From the NCBI GenBank assembly GCA_950295325.1, contig OX485809.1:41507081-41571080 (forward strand): a stretch of 64,000 nt of DNA. The letters run 5' to 3'. Shown one piece after another: positions 48,366-61,229 of the stretch (its first letter is position 1; the number at the start of each line of letters is the position of its first letter). The notes under the pieces were generated by a model that was given only the letters and a program-made list of their open reading frames with translations, made no database searches and had not been told where the DNA came from. Origin of the DNA: Polytrichum commune. Lineage: Eukaryota > Streptophyta > Polytrichopsida > Polytrichales > Polytrichaceae. The translations under genes and the position numbers were made by a program.

Positions 48366-51218
48366 TATGAACATAATATATCAATGGACATGTCACATGG
48401 CTTGGCACAAAGTAGATTCTAATGGGTTGGCACCAAGACAAATACATGTTTTGAGGGCCGGTTTACATGGGTCCCAAGTCCCAAGCCCCACTCATGTTAG
48501 CAAGTCCCAACTTGTGAGCCTCAAGTTATCACTAAATATCATTAAAGTTGGATCTTGATTATTTTATGCACGTACATTCAAGGGACTTGGGTTGAGAGTT
48601 GGGTCTAGTTTTTATTTTCTCAACCCAACTTGTAGCCCAAGTCCCAAGCGTCACCTCCAAAAAGTGTTGCCATGTAGACATCCATGTTAAGTGGTAAGTT
48701 CCAACTTCCATGCTCTCAATGGTTAAGATTGCATGGATTGACCTCATGTGACTTGGGACTTAGGACTTCGGCTCTTAAGAGCATATTTACAGTGTACATG
48801 TTGTATTGTCCTTCCTCTTCATTCAGACACATTTGATCACGCAAGAAAGGGTCGTACTATCTTAATGGCTTATTATTGGTAATATGACATTTTGGTCTCA
48901 AATGCTTATCCTATGAGAATTCGAAAGGTGAAAGACTCGTGACGATGAGTTAAAGAGTAGTTGGTATGTTGCAGTGAATGCTCTTGAGGTTTTGGAAATG
49001 ATAACATTCGTAGGAAAGTTATAACTTTTAGGTGGGGAAAATACAAAGGTTTCAATGTCTGTAAATGGGGAAAAATTGCACATAATGGGTGGCCATCCAT
49101 TTGGATGTTACTAAAACGTCATGTGTTGTAAGTTATCAATAAATAATGGAAAGATGAAACTTAGGTTTGTCATGATTATGGGCATTCAACTAGAACCGTG
49201 CACTGGTAGGAGAGGCATACTATTAACAAATAACCAAGAACTCATATTAATTGAGCTTGTTCCAAGAATCGAAGTGTCAAAAGCCAATTCAACCCTGTTG
49301 GCAACAAAGTTCAAATTCAATATACCAAAGACACTCTTGTCGAGAGATAGATAGATAAATAGAGAAAAAGATCACTATAATTTGTTATAAATGCATATTC
49401 ATGGGAACTAGAAACCCTTGAAACAAAAATTGGAAAAGGACAAATGTTGTCACCCTTCCAATTACCTTCATTAAAGACTAAGAAGATTCAATAAGAATTT
49501 TAGTTATTATAGAGAATTCCTAATTGCTCTACTACTATGTGTAGAACTCCTAATTATTGTTGCCCTCAATTCAATGGTAAGAATGCCATCATCGTCGATG
49601 TGATAAGAGAGCCACATTGAGAGGAATCCGATCGTATCATATGTGTTGGAATTGCTAAAAGCTTCCAAGTCCTTTAGAGTTGTTTTTTAAAATCCATGCA
49701 TACACCCAGGTATTTAGGGATATCATGAATCGGGTTGATCTCCTTAATAAATCATTATATATACATATCATTAGGTAAGGAAACCGTGTCAAAATCAATA
49801 TACAAATGGCTCAAAATCCACAAGATCTCCTTCCTACTAATTCTTCAAATTACACAAGATCATTGGAATTTGCGGTGAAGTAATCATTACATGCATCTAG
49901 AGGTTTTTCATTCATATTTGCTCATAAGATAGTTTATCTATCTATCTATCTACCTTTGTGTATGCAAGGTTGTCATTTCTTATCTTTGTTAGGCATGTTT
50001 GAGCCCCATAATCATAACCTTTGTTATGGTTGGAGAAGAATCAACACAAAAATGTAGGATGAATCTTTGACAAATCGTTCTTGGTTTACGATTTGCAAGC
50101 AATGGTTTCACGAAATTCCACCAATTTCATTTTTTTTAAATGATTCAGGTGTCGATTGCAAGAACGTGAAGCCAGACATTTTGGAGAAGCACCTCAAAGA
50201 GGTCATGGCAGCGTGTCATAAGTATCAAGTAGCTAAAGCAATTCCCACTTGTGTGCACACATGGAGAGGCATGCAGGGATTGAAAATTGTTGCCATTACT
50301 TCATTTGTGTTAACAACTTCTCAAGTCAAGATGATCACGTGAACATGGCGTGGCTTGGTCCAACTGCACAAATGTGTCTCAATGACATCTTTGAATGCAT
50401 TTCCGACCACATTTTCAAACATTTGATCAAGTGGTATAGATAAAGGGTTTTATGTACCTAGCCCGGACTCACCCTCAAGGCGATCTCATCCCCTTACATT
50501 TTGTAATCACGTGCGATAATGGGGTATTTAATGGGGGGATATTTATGCACCTTTCAATATTTTTTCACTCCCTATTTGTAGATAAAAGCTACTTTGACGT
50601 ATTTTCTAACACCCTATATTTATTTGTAATTGTGTAGAGAGGCTAATTTTTTGGCACGATTTTTTATTTATAAATCATGCAAGTACCAAATAGTGAGTGG
50701 AATACTATGGCATTGCAAATCTGACTATGTGAGCAACAAACATCCCATAGCTTTCAAATGGTCATTCATTTACGCCCCCACATTGTACCGGCATGAATGC
50801 GAGCCTATTATCCAAATGCTTAACACGGCGGACCATATTGTAGCATGGGGAGTTATGCCTCTTTTGGGAGGTGGGCTCTATTAGTAAGTAAATAAAATAA
50901 AAATGAAAATAAATTTTAGTCCCATTTTAGGGAGGTGAGATGGTAGTTTGTTTATTTTCAAGTTTCATTTTGTTGAGTACGAGGTAGGTTAGGTATTTAA
51001 TGGCATTTTGATGTATATTTTTCATGAGAGTTTTGATGCTAGTCTTTGGGAATTTTTGAGGTTGGCTAGTTGGTTGATATATTGTTCGTGTATAGCTCTT
51101 CTTACTCCAGCTGTAATGGTCATAAGGGGTTCGTTTTCCAACCTTTGTTTTGTATAGTGTTAATTAGTGGGTCATATTTTGCGTGTTTTTGTGTGAGGGC
51201 TTGTTCGGTGGAGAGATA
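48366..51218. other. Intergenic, nothing recognised
   Basis: AT-rich with a GATA run near 49345 and (TATC)n at about 49931-49951. GGTCGTACTATC...AATATGACATTTTGG near 48850-48894 resembles the ends of the Tigger element at 2.5-4.2 kb and may be an end fragment. No gene supported. Confidence 0.45.
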
Positions 51219-51559
51219 TGTGAGGCCAAACCACTCACCCTTAAGCGTCCTAGTCCGGGTGAGGGAGTGGGTATCACATTATTCATGTTCACATAGTTCC
51301 CTCCTACCAAGTTCGTGAAACTCCAATTCAATTCCCATTAATTCTTGCACACCAATTTATTTCATAATAAGATACAAGCATTGAAAAATGCTCTTCTTCC
51401 TAAGCTAACTACAACCCAACACTTAAATCCCTAATCACCTAGCCTACCATCTAAGTGCCATTAGTGCACTTGGGCATTCCCATGCCGACCGGTTCGCCAA
51501 TGGTCCATACCCGTTCGATCTCGCGTTCGATATCCGGGCTCCAAACCAACGAGCCACCT

Positions 51560-51995
51560 AGTCTTCTCCTTCCCCAAACCAGCAGCTAATAGCCTTCTCC
51601 TCTCCAAACCAGCAGCTAATAGCCTTCTGTCCCCAAGCCGGGTAGCTAATTAACTCGCCCCTTACCCAAACTAGCAGCTAATAGCCTTCTGCCCCAAAGT
51701 CGGGCAGCTAATTAGCTTGCTCCTTACCCAACCAACAACTAATAGCCTTCTGTTTCTTCAATCAGCAGCTACTAGCCTTCAGTCCCCAAGCCGAGCAGCT
51801 AATAACTCACAGTCTCAACAACCGAACAACTAATTAGCTTGCTCCTTACCCAACCAGCAACTAATAGCCTTCTGTCCCCAAGCCAACAGCTAATAACTCA
51901 CAGTCTCAACAGCCGAACAGCTAATTAGCTTGCTCCTTCCTAAATCAATAGCTAATAGCCTTCTGTCCCCAAGCCGGGCAGCTAATTAACCTTCT
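51560..51995. repeat. Minisatellite of CAGCTAATAGCCTTCTG units
   Basis: About seven irregular units of roughly 30-90 bp built from AGCAGCTAATAGCCTTCTG, TCCCCAAGCCGGGCAGC and TAATTAGCTTGCTCCTTACC. It lies inside the 51219-55089 element. Confidence 0.85.
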
Positions 51996-52039
51996 CCCAA
52001 TTCGGACATTAAATCCTCCTTAACTCTACTAACTTCCCC

Positions 52040-52185
52040 ACTCCCAACACCTAACTTCCTACCTAATTCCACTAACTACCCTAATCCCCCTACTTAACTT
52101 ACTACCTAATTCCACTAATTTCCCTAATCTCCCTACTTAACTTACTACCTAATTCCACTAATTTCCCTAATCTCCTACCTAATTC
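52040..52185. repeat. 43-bp tandem repeat
   Basis: Three units of ACTTACTACCTAATTCCACT followed by AATTTCCCTAATC, directly after the first minisatellite. Confidence 0.8.
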
Positions 52186-54660
52186 ACACATTCTTTTTTA
52201 GCTCTAAGAGCTCCAACCTCCTAGAGAGGTGACTAATCTTGTCCGGATTAGGGTTATGTCACAATTGGTTATGTCAAACCTATTGTGTGGTCTTGTTACG
52301 TAAAGTAACTGACAACATACATCCCTGTCAATGTAGGGTCCTGATAATTCTCCGGGTGTAGTATGTTTTGTGTATTTTCTTAAAAAAAGACAATCCCATG
52401 GTAACAATTTATGAACTTATAGTAAGTCCTGTTACCCCATGATATCAAGCAAGAATATCATTAATTATTCAATCTGGATCATCATATTCCTTTGTGGAAG
52501 GAACCAGTCTTCACAAATGAATAGTTCTATCTTAGCTATAGGACAATTTCAGCCACTATGCTTCTGTTCTTATAACAGGTATCCATTCTTTTAGTAATAC
52601 CTTTCCCCCAACGTAGGTTGATCAATTCCCTCTTATCGCATTACTAATGTCCTGCTTCAGTAATGCAGAAGGGGACAGTATCCTTCCACCCACTATTCGT
52701 AGACATTCTTCTTTCTGTTCGCATGTTTCTGAGTAAAGAAAGCAATCTCACAGACACCTGGGGCTTGCCCAGAAGATCACAGATCATTTTCTTATAGTCA
52801 CTCTTATACGGAAACTATCGGTCGGAACTATCCTCAGTCATTCGACCTCACCTCCGTAGTATATCCTTTTAAGTCCACCCCAATCTCTAGTATGTGTTAT
52901 AGTTCAAAATACTACTTCAGATTAACTGAATAATCCCAGAATTGTGTAGCCATTTAATTGAAACCACCTGTTGTTCATGCTTTATACCCGAATCTTGATC
53001 GTATTAGTTTCTTATAGATGGACAGACAACCTCTTCAGTACGTGGGTTAATCTGTAATCCATCATACCCTCTCTCATTATCCTATCAGATCTAAGAGCAT
53101 TACTGGGTATGATTATAATTCTGCATTTTATTGCAACCTTATTCACTAACCCATATATACACAGATTAGTAATATATGAAGGACAAAATCCGTGCAAAAT
53201 CCGTGCACAAACAATGCGGTACTTCCTATGTTGTCATTCTGGTCCTTATGATCTATCTTTATTAATAACTTCGAAGTTAAAGAAATTCAGATTTATCTGT
53301 ACGATCATTTGTATCAGGATAGTGAATTGAGAACCCAGCAATCCTTGCAGTCATATGACCAGATATCAGGAAGCTTAAGAATTCCTGGTACCCTCCAAAC
53401 ATGCTGTATACTTAGTGTGCTTATCCCTCATCCAGAAATTTAGAGATCACAAGTGTGTTTCAGTGTCCATTCTCCTGAGAAACTTCTCAAACGTATATCT
53501 CTCCAGTATCAACATAGGTCATTAGTAAATCCATATCTACCAGACCATTTTCGTGACTACCATATTAGTATGTGTAGCACATTGTATGTTCACGCAGTGG
53601 TTGTCCTGAACAACTACACGGATACTTATATTTCAGTGAAGCAAGAAGACCGAGAATTAACATTCCCGGTACTGTATTTATTCTCAGTCTCAATCCGGCT
53701 TGGTTAGCATCAGTGTAAGCCAGAAAAGTGTTGCTCAGTCTTATTAGTATTGGAGCACAGAAATATCCAGCAAGAGCCTGAGACTACGCTATGATTCTAT
53801 AATTGTTCATAGAATAGTCAGTACTTCCAACCGTCTTATATTGACAGCCACAGTACTTATTTATCAGTTCATAGAGTAGTTTTTCAAACAAGAATTATCA
53901 AGAATGATAATATTCATCACCAATTTTCTGGGTATCAAAGAGAAAAATCAAGAAAGATTGTGATGAGTTGGACAATTTCTTCAAAAGGCGCGTTGCACTT
54001 GTAGAAGAGGTCCTCACCTGTGCCCATGCTCCCCAATTACCACGAGATAAGTTAGTAGAGCGTACAACAGGTGTAGGCGGACCATCTTACTTGTTATCGA
54101 TGTCAACAAGGCAATGCATCTTTCATGGAAATAAGTATCATACTCTATATATAGGATTGCATGTAATGAAATAACATTATGTAATCAAGAAATGCAAGTT
54201 CCAAGAAACTGATAATCCAATGCTATCAGATTTTTCATCAAGCATGACATAAGTAGAACCATCAGATTCTACACCTTAAAGTCGTCAGGCGAAGAGTTTT
54301 TGCTCATCTTTGAAAAAAAAAATTTGACCCTGTGTTGTAGTTTCTGTTACCAGCTCCTCAGAGCAGAGACCACAAGTGGCTCAGATATTGTGAAGCTCTC
54401 GGTAAACCAGGGTAGCTACAGACACACGCTGTGATACTTCTATTTGTGCAGACTGTCCTTAGCAAATACACACACTCTCCTCCCTTACAGTCGTCGGCAA
54501 ACTTCCTCAGTCCGCACTGTAGAGAACACCTTATCGGAGTACAAGCTAAGTCCCTCTGGAAGTACATCCAGGGACTCCAACTCCTCTTTATATACTGTAC
54601 TCTTTCCTTCATGGGCAGCCCGTAGTATATTTAGAAGGGAGCCCGTAAGTCAGGAAGAAG

Positions 54661-54662
<2 letters not shown>

Positions 54663-54699
<37 letters not shown>
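54663..54699. repeat. (GA)n microsatellite
   Basis: About 18 GA units; a run of Arg-Glu codons over it is an artefact. Confidence 0.95.
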
Positions 54700-54701
<2 letters not shown>

Positions 54702-55237
54702 AGAAGAAGAGAGAAAAAATGAAGAGAGGAGAGGAGGAGGAGGAGAGGGCACCCAAGACCACAAACCCCTTTAACATTCTCCTACTTAGTAGGACCTTAT
54801 CCTATCCACTAAACCTTCACCCTTTAAACCAACAAGAGCATGTTCTAATTCAAACATTTAAATCCAAGGACCTTCCTCTTGCTTCATCAACCACTACTCA
54901 CTCAATCACAACACTCCCTAATATCACTAAGCTTCTACTTAACCACACAAAATAGGCTTAAGGCCTAAAACATAAACCACACCACGCCTCACTCTTTTTA
55001 TACTTTTAATTGTTTCAATAACACTCCAAATGCAATTCTAAATAAATTCTAAACATAAAACCAATATGAGCACTCATTTTGGGCTCATAAGATACCCAAA
55101 TCTCAATGAAGAAGTTGGCGGTTTTATTCCCAACTATGAAATCTCCTCTCTACTTGACAAAAAACTTGCCTGGTGGTCAAGTGCCTCATGTGCTTTGGCG
55201 TTGGCATGTTGGCCTTCTGTCTCCAAAAATAAAATAA

Positions 55238-55281
55238 TACATACATATACATATACATACATACATATACATATACATACA

Positions 55282-55313
<32 letters not shown>

Positions 55314-55335
55314 CATACATACATATATATATATA
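55238..55335. repeat. (TACA)n/(TA)n microsatellite
   Basis: Mixed TACATA and TACA units ending in a short TA run, just right of the family B element. Confidence 0.95.
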
Positions 55336-55819
55336 CACACGGCCTGCATTTTATGAGACGGTGAATAAATTGTCTTATCGAACTTGTTTACTATGGCGTT
55401 CGATTGTTTACTTCGTGTTGTTTCAGCCCAAAGTCCTTCAAGGGCCACCTAGGTTGTAGAAGGCCAGGCCATGTACCCAGGCCTTATGGCGCTTGCTGTG
55501 GGCGAAATCTTTGTCTGTTGCTATTGAATGCCGGGTGTGTGCTAATGATTTTCCACTAAGTAGATTTGTAAGAGTTTGAATGTAGAGATGGAAGAGTTAA
55601 ATTCTCAAGAAGTTTCATTACAACTTGATAGGTAATGTTTTCGGTGTTGATTGCCAAATGGGTTGTTGCATCCGTATGAACTTCCTCGTGGATTCGAAGA
55701 AAGTGGATGCCCAATCCAGTATCAAAAGATACTTATGTCCATTACATATGCCTTGTAAAGCGGCAAAGTCCAAAATGTGTCCATAATTCCAACAACAAAT
55801 GTGAAATCCACCCCTTTTT

Positions 55820-57842
55820 AGGACATGTTCAAACAATAAAGTACGAACCCTAATTTTTGTCAAAAAAATTGCGCACTTAACCGGGATGCATACTTAAACG
55901 GGTGCGTACTTAATCGGGAGAATACTGTATGATATTGTGTGCTCAATTTCGCGCCCACAATTCAATTTAAACTCTAAAAAGACCAAAACACTAGAATTAG
56001 CAATTGTTGAGTTAGTTGAGAGTAGATTGGATTGGAATTTAGAAGTGGGACTTTAGTTAAGTTAAGTTGTTAGACTTATGTTATTAAGTAAGAGAAAATT
56101 AAAAATTAATTAATTAGTTTTGATTTGAGTGTTAATGCCAAGCTCACGCGGCTCGGGTCCAAGGCTATTGTCCATTCAAGGGGGGGTTCCTCCCAAATGA
56201 GGATCACGTGTTAGATTCCCGCATCCGAGAGGGGTCCGGAGAGTCCCCTGTGAACCTGGCTCACTCTCTCTCTCGCTGGGGGCGCGACACCGATGCGGTT
56301 CGGCCGAGGAGAAGCCGAGCAGTGCAAGAGAGCTAGACGGCGAGAGGGAGTTGTTGGCATTGCAGTGAGGATGGAGTAACATGGCATGCGCCGGAAAAAA
56401 ATGAGTAGGGTGGCCTCGCGTGCGACGAGTGAGAACCTGGAGCGACGAAGGGGAGAACAACAGTAGGAGATGCAGAGCGTGAGCTCTGCCGAGGAGAATG
56501 GAGAGTGATACCGGCAATGGTGTTTATTGCCTGGGTTTGAGCTAGAACTGATGGCGGCGAGGAGGGGGAGAGAAGCTGAGGAAGGAATTTGAATGCAGCG
56601 CCGGAGTTCCAAGCCTGGCAGAAGATCGCAAGCATGATGTGAGGGAGATGCCACACCGAGCTTCCTGGAGTGTGACTGTGAGTGAAAAAAACTGGATTTG
56701 ATACATAGTAAGCACTGGAAAATTGAAGGGGTCCAATGCAGCGCAGGTGAGCAATCACAGGAGGAGGAGGAGACCAGGTGAAGGAGCGAGGGCGGGGTAA
56801 AGTGTTGTTCTGCTTCTCACTGCATTAGTTGTGCGATCACATTTCGTTCCTGCTTGGCTGGGACCTGTCACAAATGCACAGGATCCCACTGAATTCGCTT
56901 GCACGGGCAGGAGCCTTCTGGCAAGTGCTCAGATTTTCAAAGATTGTATGCGAGGGAGGGCTGTTGCCGACCTCTAGATTATTGGGGTTCTGCCACCAGG
57001 CAAGGTGGAGGGCCGTTTTGGATGGGCGGTGGCTTAGGAGATGGCCGGAGGCAAGCAAATTCAGTGCAACAACTAAATGGCTGCAAGGTTAGGCTCAAGC
57101 AGCAAGGGGAGCTCAAGGAAAGGTGGACAGTGGCGAATCGAAGGCTGCTCTGAAGGCTCCTAATGTTGTGCCGGGCTCCTGGCTTTTAGAATGTTGTCTA
57201 GACCTTGGAGGGGAGGCTCAGATCTGCATATGGAAGGGCAGATCCTTGCCCAGTGTGCACACCGAATGTAACAGGGGATTGAGAATGGGGTGGATGCCGG
57301 AAAGTGTTGTGCTCCTTTGCTCAAATTGCTAAGTGAGACTTCCAGGAAGAAGGGGGCTTGTGAGGTGAATAAGGCATGAAGGCAGAAATTGGGTAATTAC
57401 ACTCGGAGAACCTAGCACTTCTTAAGGCTTGCTTCCTCACTAATGAGTGTTGAGAATTAGGAAAGTAGTCAGGGGCAGTTAGGTGCATTGTTTAGTAGCT
57501 AGTGACTTAACAAAAGCATTTATTAATGCTATTGTATGGTTATTTTCTTATTATAAAGTGTGTTGTGTGTTAACCCTATTCATGGGTACATTGAGGATCT
57601 CGTGGGGAGGGAGTAATGGATTTGAAGCATGTGAGTTGCGAGCCTCCACCCGGACACTGACGCATAAAAAGGGTGGAGGTTTGGGCTCACATATATACAT
57701 GTGAATGCCCAAAATCTTCATATGTTGCTATTGATAAAACAATAAAGTACGAACCCTAAGTTTTGTCAAAAAAAATGCGCACTTAACCGGGATGCATACT
57801 TAAATGGGTGCGTACTTAAGCGGAATTGAAGAATATTGTATG
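55820..57842. repeat. Tandem pair of pogo-end-like repeats, split by an LTR
   Basis: Two head-to-tail copies (about 55825-55935 and 57724-57842) share AATAAAGTACGAACCCTAA, GCGCACTTAACCGGGATGC and ACTTAA(A/T)(C/T)GGGTGCGTACTTAA, then GTATGATAT. In reverse complement the unit reads like a pogo/Tigger terminal repeat (CAGTATTCTCCCGATTAAGT). Copy 1 is interrupted after GATAT by the solo LTR at 55936; copy 2 continues GATATACATGTGAATG without interruption, so it serves as the empty site. Confidence 0.7.
55936..57691 (+). mobile_element. Solo LTR, family B, copy 2
   Basis: It starts TGTGTGCTCAATTTCGCGCCC, aligned base for base with the start of copy 1, and ends GGTGGAGGTTTGGGCTCACA. Flanks are GATAT (55931-55935) and TATAT (57692-57696), a 5-bp duplication with one change. 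The neighbouring tandem unit gives the original site GTATGATATACATG. Length is 1756 bp with no retrotransposon domain inside. Confidence 0.85.
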
Positions 57843-59689
57843 ATATACATGTGAATGTCCAAATGTGTAATGTTGTTTTACCTTTAATTATTTCACTAAA
57901 TTTGTTCTTTACCCCCACAAGCTTGTGCATCCTATTTGTTTCTCTAACAACTTATGGTTGTGTGGTCAATTTTACAAAGTGTTGCCTAAAACTAATGTGG
58001 GCTCTACAAGAAAATTATGACACACACTAATAGGATCATTGAGCGTAGCGTCCGGAAACGTCACCTTTGTTGGTAAACCCAAGTCATCTATGTACAGTCC
58101 CAAACCAACACTGACTATAGTACCAACAGATTATACTATTGCGAGAGATTATGAGGGACACGGTGGTATTGGTGGTGGTGGTGAGGTTATCATTATGATG
58201 TTGGTTATTGATGAAACATGTTGAATAGAGAGTCTAGGCATAGATTCCTATGCACATGTGGAACGGGCTAAAACGATACAAGTCCATACTACAACGATTA
58301 TCCCAATGAGTGAAGGAGGGCTAATAGTGACTGTGGGAAATTAATAAGGGTGATACTAAATTTCTTGCGTTATGTATTCATATATTTAGCACCACTCAGT
58401 AAAAGATTCAACCCTCACTAATTTAACGACTTGGCAAAATAGTTCGTGTTCCGGGAATTAAAACCACACACACTAATTAGAATATTTAGTGTTGTGAGGT
58501 TGGTGGATGCCATATGCTCTATAATTCTCACAGTGAATCATAATTCACTCCCACAGAAGCTCTAGGTTGTAGAAGGTAGAGCATTAGATTGCTCGTACTC
58601 AATAGAAATATAAAGGAAGAACCATGAGAAAGAATAAGGTTAGAATAAGGCTACTATGCTAGTCCGAAGAGGGATACGAGTTATCCCATATTGTTTGTAT
58701 AAGCTAATGAAGAGAAGAAAATTAATAAAATATAAAACAAAGAGAGCATGAGACAAACTTACTCCAAGCATTGTTCACATGTCTCTATATAGGTGTCTAT
58801 GCTTGTGCAATCTTATCTCTTATTGATTCCAATAGGTATTGGCCCACCATGCAAGTGAAGTGCCTAAAGATTTGATTGCATTTGAGTTTGCGGAGTGGAT
58901 CTTGAGGAGTTGGCGCTTTGGAGCGTTGGAAGTGTCCAAGGGCACATTTTGTTTATGAATTCGATTTCCATTCATTTAGGAGCAAGCACATGGGTGTTGG
59001 ATACAAATGGAATTCAACACATTATTATGAGAGGGTATCAGCAGGGTGGGTGTGGAATACAAATGGAATTCAACACACTTGAGTGTTCATCACTTGTGAT
59101 AGTGATGAAATTACTCCCGCTTCAGCTCCCACTCCTGCTCCTGCATTGCTGCATCCCATTGTACAAAAATTTATTCTACAAAAATTTAACAGAAATTTGC
59201 TAGGTTAAATTTCTGCATCCACCCTAACTTCCTACTCCAAGGCTCTGTTAGCATCCTCCATTGCCGCCTTAAAGGCCAAGATTTGCGAGAAGCCTACCAT
59301 GCTACATTGGTTTACAATTTAGATGCACTGGAAGCCGCAGCTTCCATAGATCTTCCACTCTCAAAGTGGGTTGAGCGAATTTGATTGTGTGAGATATGAC
59401 TAGGATTTCATTCTTGCTGGGTTAAGTTTTTGTAAAATGTATATTGTAATACATCTGCACATTCTTAAAACCTGGATTGAGGCTTGTCAGGATACCATTG
59501 GGAAGGACTTTTCCCTGTAGTAGTAGCCTCCAGGGTCCATTGTCAATTTTGGGTTTAGGGTGCAGGTAGAGGAAGATGACCTAATTTGGCTTCTCTCTTG
59601 CGATGAATTCGCTTTGACATGCTCCATGCATCCTTATAATTTCAAATTTTTGTGATTTGTGGTGATCACTCATTTTCATGTGATGACAG
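57843..59689. other. Intergenic, nothing firmly recognised
   Basis: No supported gene. A plus-strand open stretch at about 59231-59383 contains LKGQDLREAYHATLVYNLDA and could be a scrap of a gene, but has no family match I know. If the RLP4-like gene has more 5' exons they are not visible here. Confidence 0.4.
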
Positions 59690-60060
59690 GTTGCTTAATG
59701 ATAATCTGTTGAGTGGAGAGGTGCCAACTGCCCTGGGAGCATTCCCGATTCGTGGTGCCATTTTGAAGTAAGTTTTCCACAAAGTTTACCATATATGTAT
59801 CACAGTTTTTGTGGTTGCATTGATCTAGAATCCAGGCTAGGCTTATTATGAAATTCATGTTCTTTATTTCCTGTCTTTGTGGAGCCTTGCAAACAACGGG
59901 GGACTCTATGGTTTAGGTATTCGAAATTGCCATAAAGTATCAGTAGCTGCTAAAGTAGGCATTGGGTTTGCCATTGCCTTTGGAATTGTTGCCTTCTTCG
60001 TGGGCGGCTATTTGTGTTGGAAGAGGCGCCAAAACATTGCTCGAGGAGCACAACGATTAC
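59690..60060 (+). pseudogene. RLP4-like receptor fragment: last LRR and transmembrane exons
   Basis: Two exons, 59690-59767 and 59885-60060, join in frame. The first encodes a leucine-rich repeat tail (LLNDNLLSGEVPTALG). The second encodes the NNGGL-YGLGIRNC cap after the LRRs, a hydrophobic helix (VGIGFAIAFGIVAFFVGGYL) and a basic stop-transfer tail CWKRRQNIARGAQRL. The layout, especially the WKRRQN tail, matches plant malectin/LRR receptor-like proteins of the RLP4 type, which sit in the plasma membrane. The malectin-like ectodomain and earlier LRR exons are absent from the 1.8 kb upstream, so this is a fragment or the end of a gene with very long introns. Confidence 0.65.
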
Positions 60061-60976
60061 GTAAGTACAGATTTACTCTTCATTTTGTTGGTTTACACTA
60101 AACATGTGCTTGCTTCCTTTTTATGAATGAGATTAGCTTGAATAAAAGCTATCAGTTTCAAAGCAAAGTTAAGGCCTTGGTGTAAGTCAAAATCATGTGT
60201 AAGAAATGGATAAAATCCAGATCCCTATGTGGTATTTTTTCTCAAAAAGAACGCCTTAGCACAGTTAGTAGTCAAAGAAAAAAAACCAAAACGACACGTG
60301 TTACGATGCAATTGGACTATTTGCCTAGATTATGAGGTGGAAGGGTCTTAAATGGTTATTGTTTTTAAGTAGCCCACTTCTCCTAGAATATGAAACATGT
60401 GATTAAGCTGCAATTGACATGTCTTTGTGTAGCCTTGCAAACAACGGGGGACTCTGTGGTGTTGGTATTCGAAATTGCCATAAAGTATCAGCAGTTGCTA
60501 AAGTAGGCATTGGGTTTGCCATTGCCTTTGGAATTGTTGCCTTCTTCGTGCGCGGCTATTTGTGCTGGAAGAGGCGCCAAAACATTGCTCGAGGAGCACA
60601 ACGATTATGCAAGTACAGACATACTCTTCATTTTGTTTGTTTACACTAAACATGTGCTTACTTCCTTTTTATCAATGAGATTAGCTTGAATAAAAGCTAT
60701 CAGTTTCAGAGCAAAGTTTAGGCCTTGGTGTGAGTCAAAATCATGTGTAAGAAATGGATAAAACCCAGGTCCTTATGTGTAAAGTGTGTGGGCCTTATGT
60801 GGTATTTTTTCTCAAAAAAAACGCCTTAGCACAGTTAGTAGTCAAAGAAAAAAAACCAAAACGACATGTGTTACGATGAGATTGGACTATTTGCAAAGAT
60901 TATGAGGTGGATGGGTCTTAAATGGTTATTGTTTCCGAGTAGCCCACTTCTCCTAGAATATGAAGCATGTGATTAG
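59872..60976 (+). repeat. Tandem duplication of the transmembrane exon (about 548 bp)
   Basis: 59872-60407 and 60420-60976 are near-identical copies, offset 548 bp, each covering the acceptor, the transmembrane exon and about 350 bp of the next intron. In copy 2 the exon is 60433-60608 and stays open (GIRNCHKVSAVAKVGIGFAI). The donor differs: copy 1 TTAC-GTAAGT, copy 2 TTAT-GCAAGT, a GC donor. Confidence 0.9.
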
Positions 60977-61229
60977 TACAAAATGGTTTAGCAATTCCTA
61001 ATTGATGTTGTAGCTACTTTCCTCATTATTTTTGGAGCTTATATGAATATCTTATTCATTATGAAAGTGAAGATTCTCGTTCTCATAACATGTTCATATA
61101 GCCTCCCACCCACCCCAATCATGTTGCCTATTTAGACTACAATGGTAACCTTATTTGGACATGTGGTCCAATCCTTTTTGAGCACATTTCTTTATGGTAT
61201 TTGTTTTTGGAGTCACAACTAACCACACA

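Larger units (their letters stand above)
51219..55089 (-). mobile_element. Family B LTR element, copy 4 (3.9 kb, with minisatellites)
   Basis: Read on the minus strand it begins TATGAGCCCAAAATGAGTGCTC and ends in CACCCGGACTAGGACGCTTAAGGG...GGCCTCACA, matching both ends of family B, with the first TG mutated to TA. The flanks are a perfect 5-bp duplication AGATA at 51214-51218 and 55090-55094. It is almost twice as long as its relatives, so it probably holds a nested insertion in the middle (roughly 52.2-54.4 kb). Minus-strand scraps there such as LAYTDANQAG near 53700 faintly recall a Copia RNase H region, but this is weak. The 51.5-52.2 kb part is minisatellite. Confidence 0.75.

Noticed and set aside
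51560-51995. CRISPR-like spaced repeats
   Set aside because: Units vary in length, have no constant spacers and sit in a plant LTR element; this is a minisatellite.
52240-54400. Copia retrotransposon coding region
   Set aside because: Only scattered phrases such as LAYTDANQAG are suggestive; no continuous domain or catalytic motif could be supported.
55066-55448. Open frames rich in Tyr/Ile/His or Met/Tyr/Val/Cys repeats
   Set aside because: Caused by the TACA/TA microsatellite on either strand.
56176-56758. Overlapping minus-strand open frames of 110-147 codons
   Set aside because: Inside solo LTR copy 2, no domain, three frames open together.
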